DNA from: Pseudomonadota bacterium
Lineage (GTDB): Bacteria; Pseudomonadota; Gammaproteobacteria; Burkholderiales; Burkholderiaceae_C
Reading direction: 5' to 3'
Assembly: GCA_031119395.1 (NCBI GenBank)
Contig: JAVHYA010000005.1
Coordinates: 32,032-96,031 of the forward strand
Length of the DNA stretch: 64,000 bases
Part shown: in pieces, positions 55,520-63,285 of the stretch
How positions within the stretch are numbered: position 1 is the stretch's first letter
Layout: each line of letters begins with the position of its first letter
Notes under the pieces: generated by a model
The model's input: only the letters and a program-made list of their open reading frames with translations
What the model was told of the DNA's origin: nothing
Databases searched by the model: none
Translations under genes and position numbers: made by a program

Positions 55520-58069
55520 TCAGATCACGCCGTCGCGTTCAAGGGCACGGATCTGCGCGTTCGCATAGCCGAGCAACTCACCGAGAACGTACTCGTTGTC
55601 CTCACCATAGACGGGCGCGCCGCGCTGCGGCAGCCCGCCGACATGGCTTGGGGTCCGCGACAGCCTCGCAGGCAGCTCGGTGATCGGCCAGGTGCCGATG
55701 CGTGGCGCGGTCACCTCGGTCATCCACTGCTGCTGCGCGAGCTGCGGATCGAACTCGCAGCGGTCCTGCGCGTTCTGGCACACGCCTGCGGCGACGCCCT
55801 GCGATTGCAGCAGGGCCATGCAGGCGTAGCGCTCCTGGGTGCGGGTCCAGGCCTCGACCGCTTCGTCCAGCGTGTCCTGGTGCGCGATCCGCGAAGCGAG
55901 CGTGGCGAAGCGCGGATCGCGCAGGGCGTCGGGCTCGCCGGCGGCCCGCAGCAGCGCTTGCCAGTCCCGCTCGTCGAAGCAGGCGATCGCGATCCAGCGG
56001 TCGTCGCCCGCGCAGCGATACGCCCCGTGCGGCGCCGCAGGCACATAGGGCGATCGGTTGCCGGTGCGCGTGAAGGCCTTTCGCTGCAGTGCCCACTCCA
56101 GGCACTGCACCCCGGTGAGCATCAATCCGGACTCGCATTGCGAGGCATCGATCCACTGGCCCTCGCCGGTGCGCTCGCGGTGCAGCAGGCCGGCGAGGAT
56201 GGCCTGCGCAAAGCCGTAGGCGCCCATCCAGTCGAGGTACGAATAGCCCCAGCCGGCCGGCGGTGCGGGCTCGGGCAGCCCGGACATCTCGCTGATGCCG
56301 GTGAACGCCGCGGCAATCGGCCCGACGGTGCGCATGCGGCCGTAGCGCCCGTGCGCGCCCATGCCCGACTGCTGCACGTAGATGATGTCCTTGCGGATGC
56401 GCTTCATCGCCTCGTAGCCCAGGCCCCAGCGGTCCATGACGCCCGGGGAAAAGCCCTCGGCCACGACGTCGCTGATGGCGACCAGCCTCCGCGCGATCTC
56501 CAGGCCGCGCGGGTCGCGGATGTTGAGAGACAGGCCGCGCTTGCCGGCGTTCTTGTGGTTGTAGTGGCCGCCCATCGCCGGGTCGTCGATCCCCTGCAAG
56601 GGACCGGTGGCGTGCCGGCGCGCCTCGCGGCCGCCTGCCGGGGCCATTGCGCCCAGGCGGCTGTCGAGGTGGTCCTTCCACTCGACCTTGATGCATTCCG
56701 CGCCGAGCGCGGCCACCATGCGCGTGCCGCCGGCGGAGGCGAGGAACCAGGAGAAGTCGAGGATGCGGATGCCTTGCAGCGCAAAGGGCCTGCCGCGCCC
56801 GGAGTGCGCGATCGCCGCGCCGCGCGACTTTTCTTTCGCAGCTGGCGCTTCGCCGGCGTGTGCCGCTGACTGCGGCCGCCGCTCGCCGGGTTGCGGCGCG
56901 GCGCGCTCGGCCACCCATGCGGTGGTCGAGCCGATCCATTTGCTCCGGGGATAGGGCAGCCCGTCGATCCATGCATAGGTGCCACGGGCGGCCCAGTGCG
57001 GGTCGTCGAGGTTCTCGTGCGGCTTGCGCAGCGGTGCCCACATCAGGCCGTGCGCCTGCGCCTCTTCCCACGGCAGGTCGCGAAACCGGAAGCTGCGCAC
57101 GAAGCGTTGCACCACCTCGAAGACGTGGGCCTTGTGTTCGTCGAAGGCCGTGGCCCCGGGCACGTCGCGCCTGTTGGGGTCGCGCAGAGGGTCGGGGCCG
57201 GTGAGGTCGTAGGCCATGCCGCGGGACGCCAGGAACTCGACGACCTTCTTCTCATCCGCCGCGGTCACCATCCAGCCGAGGTTCCAGCGTCCGTCCTTGG
57301 TCTGCGCGAGCGGCGTCGTGATGTTGAGCAATTCTGCGGAGTGCCGGCAGGTCTGGCGCTGCTGCGTCGCCGCGCGCATCACCCACGACATCAGGTCCAT
57401 CTCGGTGGAGACGGACACCGCGGTGTGGATCGCGCAGCTCACGTCCTGACCCTCTCCGGTGCGTTCGCGGTGCATCAGTGCACCGAGGATGCCGACCAGC
57501 GCCTGCTCGCACGCGATATGGCCGGCGTGGAAGGCCTGCGGCGCGATCGGGGGCAAGTCGGGACGTCCTTGGGGATCGGGGTCGTAGCCCGTGTTCATCA
57601 TCACCCCGCCCAGCGCCAGGTGTACCAGGTCGCTGCCGCGAAAGTCCTTCCATGGGCCCTCGTCGCCGAACGGCGTGATGCGCGCGGTGACCAGGCGGGG
57701 AAAGCGATTGGCGAGTTCCGACAGTGCAAGACCGGTGAAGGATTCCACCTGCGCCAGGCTGCCGCACAGGAACACGTCGGCCTCTTCCAGAAGCGCCAGC
57801 AGCGACGCACGCGCGGGCGCGCTCGGCAGGTCCAGCAGCACCGAGTCCTTGTCGCGGTTGTAAGCCTGGAAATAGAGCGAACGCCCGTCCTGCGAAAGCG
57901 GCGGCATGCGCCGCGATGCAGCACCCGCGAGCGGCTCGACCTTGGTGACGCGGGCGCCGAGGCCTGCGAGCAGCAGGCCGCAGTACTCGGCCTGCTCATC
58001 GCACATCTCGACCACGCGCAAACCGTGCAGGAGACCGACGTCGCCAGAATGATTGAATGGTTGGACCAT
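55520..58069 (-). CDS. Tandem-fused CaiB/BaiF CoA-transferase (two domains in one chain)
   Basis: An 849-residue protein with two CaiB-fold domains, about 14-400 and 440-849, joined by an Ala/Glu/Lys-rich linker (AAHAGEAPAAKEKSRGAA). The first domain keeps the candidate catalytic Asp147 (FRGSDLVHL). At the equivalent place the second domain reads RTVGPIAAAFTG, with no Asp, so probably one half is catalytic and the other structural or CoA-binding. Normal family III enzymes are interlaced homodimers; this fusion would mimic that. The ATG at 58069 lies within operator 11, seven bases after a TATAAT. Confidence 0.88.
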   Translation of the reverse strand: MVQPFNHSGDVGLLHGLRVVEMCDEQAEYCGLLLAGLGARVTKVEPLAGAASRRMPPLSQDGRSLYFQAYNRDKDSVLLDLPSAPARASLLALLEEADVFLCGSLAQVESFTGLALSELANRFPRLVTARITPFGDEGPWKDFRGSDLVHLALGGVMMNTGYDPDPQGRPDLPPIAPQAFHAGHIACEQALVGILGALMHRERTGEGQDVSCAIHTAVSVSTEMDLMSWVMRAATQQRQTCRHSAELLNITTPLAQTKDGRWNLGWMVTAADEKKVVEFLASRGMAYDLTGPDPLRDPNRRDVPGATAFDEHKAHVFEVVQRFVRSFRFRDLPWEEAQAHGLMWAPLRKPHENLDDPHWAARGTYAWIDGLPYPRSKWIGSTTAWVAERAAPQPGERRPQSAAHAGEAPAAKEKSRGAAIAHSGRGRPFALQGIRILDFSWFLASAGGTRMVAALGAECIKVEWKDHLDSRLGAMAPAGGREARRHATGPLQGIDDPAMGGHYNHKNAGKRGLSLNIRDPRGLEIARRLVAISDVVAEGFSPGVMDRWGLGYEAMKRIRKDIIYVQQSGMGAHGRYGRMRTVGPIAAAFTGISEMSGLPEPAPPAGWGYSYLDWMGAYGFAQAILAGLLHRERTGEGQWIDASQCESGLMLTGVQCLEWALQRKAFTRTGNRSPYVPAAPHGAYRCAGDDRWIAIACFDERDWQALLRAAGEPDALRDPRFATLASRIAHQDTLDEAVEAWTRTQERYACMALLQSQGVAAGVCQNAQDRCEFDPQLAQQQWMTEVTAPRIGTWPITELPARLSRTPSHVGGLPQRGAPVYGEDNEYVLGELLGYANAQIRALERDGVI
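58056..58069. promoter_or_regulatory. GntR/FadR-type operator, site 11 (AATGGTTGGACCAT)
   Basis: Dyad between the tandem CoA-transferase and receptor 9. The reverse core is GGTCCAACC, identical to site 13. It includes the start codon of the leftward gene. Confidence 0.75.
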
Positions 58070-58076
58070 TTGTTCT

Positions 58077-58082
58077 ATTATA
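58077..58082 (-). promoter_or_regulatory. -10 element (TATAAT) of the tandem CoA-transferase
   Basis: A perfect leftward TATAAT (58082-58077) seven bases before the ATG at 58069. Transcription would start on the start codon. No good -35 is seen. Confidence 0.5.
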
Positions 58083-58128
58083 GGGACGCTTGCGCCTCTC
58101 GCCAGACAGAACCCCAGGAGACATACCC

Positions 58129-59103
58129 ATGAAGACAGCCCGCTTGCTCGCCGCCGCCGCGATGCTCGTGGCCGCCGCGACCTCGTTCGCGCAGGGCCCC
58201 GACACTTTTCCCTCCAAGCCCGTGACGATCATCGTGCCGTTCTCAGCGGGCGGCGCCACGGACCTGTCCGCACGCATGATCGCGACGCTCCTGTCCAAGC
58301 AGCTCGGGCAGCCGTTCGTGGTGGAGAACCGCGCCGGCGCCGGCGGCATGATCGGCATGGGCACCGTGGCGCGTGCCCAGCCGGACGGCTACACCTTGGG
58401 CTGGGGCGGCAACAGCCCGATGAGCGTCACGCCTCACGTCACGAGGAACCCACCCTACGACCCACGCAAGGCCTTCGCACCGGTGAGCCTGGCGGCGATC
58501 TCGTCGTGGACGCTGACATCGAGGGCCGACCTGCCGGCCAAGGACTTCGGCGAACTGGTCAAGCTCGCCAAGGCCTCGCCGGGCAAGATCAGCATCGCCT
58601 CTTCCGGCAACGGCAGCGCGCCGCACCTGCTGGCCGAGATGCTCAAGCAGTCCGCGGGGATCGATCTTCTCCATGTGCCCTACAAGGGCGAGATCGAAGG
58701 CGTCAATGCGCAGCTCGGCGGGCAGGTCGACCTGATGTTCACTTCCACCTCGGCGGCCACGCCGCAGGTGAAGGCGGGCAAGCTCAAGGGCTACGCAGTC
58801 ACCACGCCCAGGCGCGAGCCGGCGCTGCCGCAGTTCCCGACGATGGCGGAGGTCGGGCAACCGGACCTCACGATCGAGATCTTCTTCGGCCTCGTCGCGC
58901 CGGCCGGCACGCCCAAGCCGATCCTGGAGAAGCTCGCGGCAGCGATGAAGGTCGCCGTGGCCGATGCGAACTATCGCGAGTCCATGGAGAAGGCCGGCGT
59001 CACCGCGACCAGCAGCACGCCCGAGGAATTCGCGGCCCTGCTGGCCCGCCACAACGAGCGCTGGCTCGCCGTCATCAAGCGCAACAACATCACGCCCGAA
59101 TGA
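58129..59103 (+). CDS. Bug/TctC-type periplasmic receptor 9
   Basis: A 324-residue receptor, signal MKTARLLAAAAMLVAAATSFAQG. FPSKPVTIIVPFSAGGATD and QPDGYT mark the fold. ATG at 58129 with CCAGGAG 8 bases upstream; a TTG at 58090 would lengthen the chain without reason. Its stop overlaps the ligase start, which ties an uptake receptor directly to an acid-activating enzyme and suggests that both handle the same acid. Confidence 0.9.
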   Translation: MKTARLLAAAAMLVAAATSFAQGPDTFPSKPVTIIVPFSAGGATDLSARMIATLLSKQLGQPFVVENRAGAGGMIGMGTVARAQPDGYTLGWGGNSPMSVTPHVTRNPPYDPRKAFAPVSLAAISSWTLTSRADLPAKDFGELVKLAKASPGKISIASSGNGSAPHLLAEMLKQSAGIDLLHVPYKGEIEGVNAQLGGQVDLMFTSTSAATPQVKAGKLKGYAVTTPRREPALPQFPTMAEVGQPDLTIEIFFGLVAPAGTPKPILEKLAAAMKVAVADANYRESMEKAGVTATSSTPEEFAALLARHNERWLAVIKRNNITPE

Positions 59104-60773
59104 GGCCCAACACCGCTGGCGTGGAGCCGAACGCCGTTACCGCCGACACCTACGCCCTGCGCGAGCTGACCTTTCCGAAAGTGCTTGCGAGGTTCGCCGA
59201 GCGATCGCGCGACAAGGTGTTGCTCACCGAGACGGCCACCGGCCGCACCTTCACCTATGGCGAGATCGATGCATGGACCGATCGGGTCGCGCATGCGTTG
59301 CAGGGCTTCGGCGTGGGGCGCGGCGGGCACACCGGGCTGCTCATGGGCAACTCGGCGGAGCATCTGGCGGTGTTCCTCGGCATCGCCAAGATCGGCGCGG
59401 TGTCGGTGCCGGTCAACACGGCCGCCCGCGGCGAACTGCTGCGCTACTACCTTGCCCAGTCCGACTGCGAAACGGTGCTGGTCGATGCGGCGCTCGCTTC
59501 GCGGCTCCACGAGGTGCTGCCGGAACTGCCGCTTCTCAGGCGGGTGATCGTGGTGCGCACGGGCGAGGAAGGCGAGAGCGCGGTCGAATGGGCTGGCGCA
59601 TTGGAGGTCGCCGACTTCCATGCACTGGTCGAGCGTGCCGCCGCCACGCCCTTCGTTCCGGCCGTCGAGCCGCGCTTCTGCGACCTGGTGCTGATCGCCT
59701 ACACCTCCGGGACCACCGGTCCATCGAAGGGCAGCATGCTGTCCCAGGCTGCGGCGCTCACCTACGGCACCAGTGCGGCGGAGGCGCAGGGCTACCGCGC
59801 GTCGGACATCTTCTATGTGTGCCTGCCGCTCTTCCACAACAACGCGCTGCTGGCAGCCACCGGTGCTGCACTGGTCTGCGGTGCCTCGGTGGTGATGTCG
59901 CGGCGCTTCTCGGTGTCGAGGTTCTGGGACGAGATCCGCGAATCGAGGGCGACCATCACCAACTTCCTCGGCGCGATGTCCAGCTTCTTGTGGAGCCAGC
60001 CACCGTCGCCTGCCGATGCCGACAACTGTCTGCGGCTGGTGAGCATGGCGCCCACGCCGAAGTACGCGGCCGAATTCGAGGAGCGTTTCGGCCTGCGCGC
60101 GATGAACAACTACGGCCTGTCGGACTACGGCATGGTCACGTCCTTCACCCAGTGGGACCCGCGCGACAAGCTCGGCTCCATCGGACGGCCGCGACGCGGC
60201 GTGCAGGTCCGCATCGTCGACGATGACGATCTCGAGCTTCCGCCGGGCGAGCCGGGCGAGATGGTCCTGCGCTTCGACGAGCCTTGGCGCGGCACCATGG
60301 GCTACTACAAGATGCCCGAGGCCACGCTGGCGTCGCGCCGCAACCTGTGGTTCCACACCGGGGACCGGGGCATGTGCGACGCCGACGGCTACCTCTACTT
60401 CGTGGACCGCAAGAAGGACTGCATCCGTCGCCGCGGCGAGAACATCTCGGCCTTCGAGGTCGAGCAGATCATCGCCACGCACCCCGGCGTGGCCGATGCC
60501 GCCGTGTTCCCGGTGGCGACTGCGACCAACGACGAGGAGGTGGCCGCGGTGGTCGTCGCGAAGCCCGGCGTGCGCCTCGACGAGCTGCAACTGGTCGCGC
60601 ACTGCCAGCGCAACATGGCCTACTTCATGGTGCCGCGCTACATCCAGTTCCGCGAGGCGCTGCCCACCACCATGAGCCAGAAGGTGGAGAAGTTCAGGCT
60701 GCGCCGGGAGCTGGAGGCCGCGCTTTCGCAGGCCTGGGACCGCGAGGCGGCCGGGGTGGTGCTGCAGCGGTAG
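59100..60773 (+). CDS. AMP-dependent CoA ligase 2 (CaiC-like)
   Basis: A 557-residue ANL ligase. YTSGTTGPSKG at 201-211 is the phosphate loop, AMNNYGLSDYG near 337-347 the A5 region, FHTGDRGMCDADGYLYFVDRKKDCIRRRGENISAFEVE near 418-455 the hinge and Arg/Lys core. MSQKVEKFRLR replaces the usual LPRTxxGKxxR lysine motif, with Lys in a similar place. Activates a carboxylic acid captured by receptor 9. Its last 80 bases overlap the convergent GntR gene. Confidence 0.9.
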   Translation: MRPNTAGVEPNAVTADTYALRELTFPKVLARFAERSRDKVLLTETATGRTFTYGEIDAWTDRVAHALQGFGVGRGGHTGLLMGNSAEHLAVFLGIAKIGAVSVPVNTAARGELLRYYLAQSDCETVLVDAALASRLHEVLPELPLLRRVIVVRTGEEGESAVEWAGALEVADFHALVERAAATPFVPAVEPRFCDLVLIAYTSGTTGPSKGSMLSQAAALTYGTSAAEAQGYRASDIFYVCLPLFHNNALLAATGAALVCGASVVMSRRFSVSRFWDEIRESRATITNFLGAMSSFLWSQPPSPADADNCLRLVSMAPTPKYAAEFEERFGLRAMNNYGLSDYGMVTSFTQWDPRDKLGSIGRPRRGVQVRIVDDDDLELPPGEPGEMVLRFDEPWRGTMGYYKMPEATLASRRNLWFHTGDRGMCDADGYLYFVDRKKDCIRRRGENISAFEVEQIIATHPGVADAAVFPVATATNDEEVAAVVVAKPGVRLDELQLVAHCQRNMAYFMVPRYIQFREALPTTMSQKVEKFRLRRELEAALSQAWDREAAGVVLQR

Positions 60774-61512
60774 CGCCCGGCGCCTCGGCATTCACCATGT
60801 AGCCGCGATGCAGCTTGGTGAGTGCCGAGCTCATCTCGGCCACAGCCTTCTCCGCGTCGCGCGCATGCAGGTGCTTGAGCAGCCGCTTGCGCGAAGGAGA
60901 CGTGTAGTCCTGCTGGTCGGTCGGGCCGATCGCCTTCACGAACTGGCGGGTGATCTCCATGATCCCCTCGGTCGTCGCGATGAGGACCGGGTTGTGCGTG
61001 GTCCGTGCCAGCATCACGTGGAAGGCCTGGTGGTGCCGGGTGCGCTCCTCGAAGTCGCCAGCCTGCTTGGCCTTCGCGGCGGCTGCGACATTGGCCTCCA
61101 GCGCATCGATCTCCTCGTCGGTGATGTGCTCGCAGGCCACGCGGATCACCGCGGCGCTGACCGCGATGCGCGCCTCGGTCAGGTGCTGCGGCGTGATCGC
61201 GCCGAGGAAGTAGAGATCGCGCATGCCCGCGACCACGGCGTTCGAGCTGCCCGGCAGCACGAAGGCGCCACCGGTCGCGCCCAGCCGCAGTTCGATCAGT
61301 CCGCTGAGCTCCAGTGCGCGCAGGGCTTCGCGCATGGTGTTGCGGCTGACGCCGAAGCGCTTGGCCAGTTCGCGCTCCGGAGGAAGCTTGTCGCCGGGCC
61401 GCAGTTTCCCTTCCGAGATCAGGCGCCGCAACTGGTTGGCCACTTCCTGGAAGATGCGCTGCGGATTGATGGGGACGACGTCGAAGCCGTCGTGGTCGCG
61501 TGGACTGAGCAT
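60694..61512 (-). CDS. FadR-subfamily GntR regulator 2
   Basis: A 272-residue regulator: winged HTH at 20-85 and FCD domain at 98-235. PGDKLPPERELAKRFGVSRNTMREALRALE places Arg48, Arg57 and Arg61 at the FadR operator-contact positions. The FCD keeps the His of HQAFHVMLARTTHNP but lacks the usual middle and last histidines by eye. A Pro/Ala/Arg-rich tail of about 35 residues lies antisense to the end of the ligase gene; the overlap of 80 bases is unusual. Operator 12 lies 46 bases upstream, so it is probably autoregulated. Candidate regulator of sites 8-13. Confidence 0.88.
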   Translation of the reverse strand: MLSPRDHDGFDVVPINPQRIFQEVANQLRRLISEGKLRPGDKLPPERELAKRFGVSRNTMREALRALELSGLIELRLGATGGAFVLPGSSNAVVAGMRDLYFLGAITPQHLTEARIAVSAAVIRVACEHITDEEIDALEANVAAAAKAKQAGDFEERTRHHQAFHVMLARTTHNPVLIATTEGIMEITRQFVKAIGPTDQQDYTSPSRKRLLKHLHARDAEKAVAEMSSALTKLHRGYMVNAEAPGATAAAPPRPPRGPRPAKARPPAPGAA

Positions 61513-61550
61513 GGGCGGATCGTAGCGGCACCGCGCATGTCTGCGTCACA

Positions 61551-61580
61551 TTGACCCAATGGTCCGACCACTAATATGAT
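61551..61580 (+). promoter_or_regulatory. Promoter of SDR 2, leaderless geometry
   Basis: TTGACC (61551-61556), 18 bases, TATGAT (61575-61580), then 6 bases to the ATG at 61587. Operator 12 sits in the spacer. No ribosome site is present before the ATG. Confidence 0.7.
61558..61571. promoter_or_regulatory. GntR/FadR-type operator, site 12 (AATGGTCCGACCAC)
   Basis: Dyad with core GGTCCGACC between gntR 2 and SDR 2, inside the SDR 2 promoter. GGTC half in both orientations, eastern class. Confidence 0.75.
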
Positions 61581-61586
61581 GGTTCG

Positions 61587-62411
61587 ATGAGCAAGGCCAC
61601 GACATCGACACTGCAGGGCCAGGTGGCCATCGTGACCGGCGCGGCGCGCGGCCTAGGCCGCGCATATGCGCTGCGGCTCGCGCAACTCGGCGCCGATGTG
61701 GTGGTCGCCGATATCGACCTCGCATCGGCACGCGAGTTCGGGGAGTCGCTGACCGCGCCTGGCGTGCCCGAGGAGATCCGCGCCCTGGGCCGCCGCAGTC
61801 TGGGCGTCGAGGGCGACCTGCGTCGGCGCGCTGGCGCGCGCGCACTCGTGCAAAGGACGCTGGCGGAGCTTGGCCGCATCGACATCCTGGTCAACAACGC
61901 GGGCGGGGCGTTCACCCCCGTCGAGCGGAGCCTGGCGTCGCAGATGCCGGACGAGGACACCGACGCGATGCTGGACGTGAACTACCGCAGTGCGCTCTTC
62001 TGCAGCCAGGAAGTGCTGCCCACGATGCGCGCGCAGGGTGGGGGCGTGATCGTGAACATCGCCACCCTGGCCGCGCTCGACCCGTCGCGCGCCGCTGGTC
62101 GGCTCGCGCCGTATGCCATCGCGAAGGGGGCGGTCACCACGCTGACACGGTACCTCGCACAGGAGTTGGGGCCGCAGGGCATTCGCGTCAATTGCATCGC
62201 GCCGGGGTCGATGATGACCGAGCGCATCCGCAAGCAGGCGGCGGAACGCGGCATGCAGAACGAGAAGGAACTCAAGCGCATTCCCCTGCGCCGCTTCGGC
62301 GAAGTCGAGGACTGTGCGAACGTGCTCGAATTCCTGGTCACGCCGTTGTCGGGCTATGTGACGGGGCAATGCATCTCGGTGTGCGGCGGGCAGGTGCTGA
62401 CGCCGTCGTGA
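61587..62411 (+). CDS. Short-chain dehydrogenase/reductase (SDR 2)
   Basis: A 274-residue SDR: TGAARGLG at 17-24, VVADID near 38-43 (NAD type), NNAG near 105-108, catalytic YAIAK near 172-176. The serine position reads NIATLAAL (Thr), a known variant that may reduce or alter activity. Single-gene unit divergent from gntR 2. Likely oxidises a hydroxyacyl-CoA or ring alcohol. Confidence 0.88.
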   Translation: MSKATTSTLQGQVAIVTGAARGLGRAYALRLAQLGADVVVADIDLASAREFGESLTAPGVPEEIRALGRRSLGVEGDLRRRAGARALVQRTLAELGRIDILVNNAGGAFTPVERSLASQMPDEDTDAMLDVNYRSALFCSQEVLPTMRAQGGGVIVNIATLAALDPSRAAGRLAPYAIAKGAVTTLTRYLAQELGPQGIRVNCIAPGSMMTERIRKQAAERGMQNEKELKRIPLRRFGEVEDCANVLEFLVTPLSGYVTGQCISVCGGQVLTPS

Positions 62412-62429
62412 GCTCGCTCGTGAGCGGCG

Positions 62430-63185
62430 TCAGCCCATGAACACGCCGCCGTTCACATCGACGCAGGTGCCGGTGACGTAGGACGCCTGTTCGCTCGCGA
62501 GGAAGAGCACGGCCGCCGCGACCTCGTCGGTGTCCCCCAGGCGGCGCATCGGAATCGCGCGTGTGGCGGCGGCGATCACTTCCGGACTGGACAGCGAGGA
62601 CAGTGCAGTTTCGATCCGCCCCGGTGCGACGCAGTTGACGGTGATGCCGTCCGGCGCATAGGTGCCCGCCAGGTGCCGCGTCAGGCCGATCAGCGCCGCC
62701 TTGGAGGCCGCATAGTCGGCCCCGGCCGGCGCGACGAAGGTGCGTCCGGCACGCGAGGCGATGTTGACGATGCGCCCGAATCCGCGCTGGCGCATGCCCG
62801 GGATCAGCTCGCGCGAGAGCAGGAAGGGCGCGGTGAGGTTCACGCGCAGCACGCGCTCCCAGTCGGCCATCGTCACCTCGGTGGGCGGAACCGGCTGGCC
62901 GTTGCGCTTGCTCGACATGCCGGCGCAGTTGACCAGGATGTCGCAGCCGCCGAACAGTTCGCCCGCGCGCCTGGCGACGCCCAGCACCTGCGCTTCGTCG
63001 CCAATGTCCGCCACCTGGGCATGCACCGGCGCGTCGGGCGTGGACAGCCTGTCGGCGACAGCACGAACGGATTCGCTCACGTCGGCCAACAGCACGCGGT
63101 GGCCCAGGGCGACGAAGCCGCGAGCGATGGCCAGGCCGATGCCGGCTGCGCCGCCGGTGACGAGCACTGATCTCTGGGTCGGCAT
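62430..63185 (-). CDS. Short-chain dehydrogenase/reductase (SDR 3)
   Basis: A 251-residue SDR: TGGAAGIG at 10-17, LADVSE (Asp, NAD type), NCAG, IASRAG and YAASK as the catalytic Ser/Tyr/Lys set, ending VTGTCVDVNGGVFMG. FabG-like in design. Start ATG at 63185 with AAGGAG 10 bases upstream. Convergent with SDR 2 (18 bases apart) and divergent from thiolase-like 3. Confidence 0.9.
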   Translation of the reverse strand: MPTQRSVLVTGGAAGIGLAIARGFVALGHRVLLADVSESVRAVADRLSTPDAPVHAQVADIGDEAQVLGVARRAGELFGGCDILVNCAGMSSKRNGQPVPPTEVTMADWERVLRVNLTAPFLLSRELIPGMRQRGFGRIVNIASRAGRTFVAPAGADYAASKAALIGLTRHLAGTYAPDGITVNCVAPGRIETALSSLSSPEVIAAATRAIPMRRLGDTDEVAAAVLFLASEQASYVTGTCVDVNGGVFMG

Positions 63186-63229
63186 GGCTTGACGGCTCCT
63201 TCTTTGAACGGGTGGATGGGGAGCGCGCA

Positions 63230-63259
63230 AGTATAGGCACCGTGGTAGCATTGGTCCAA
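63230..63259 (-). promoter_or_regulatory. Leftward promoter of SDR 3
   Basis: Leftward TTGGAC (63259-63254), 18 bases, TATACT (63235-63230). The -35 is formed by the centre of operator 13. Leader of about 40 bases with a good ribosome site. Confidence 0.6.
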
Positions 63260-63263
63260 CCAT
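63250..63263. promoter_or_regulatory. GntR/FadR-type operator, site 13 (ATTGGTCCAACCAT)
   Basis: A perfect dyad between SDR 3 and the thiolase-like 3 gene, overlapping the leftward -35. Core identical to site 11 read in reverse. Confidence 0.8.
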
Positions 63264-63285
63264 TTGCAATGTGGATGTTTCGAGC

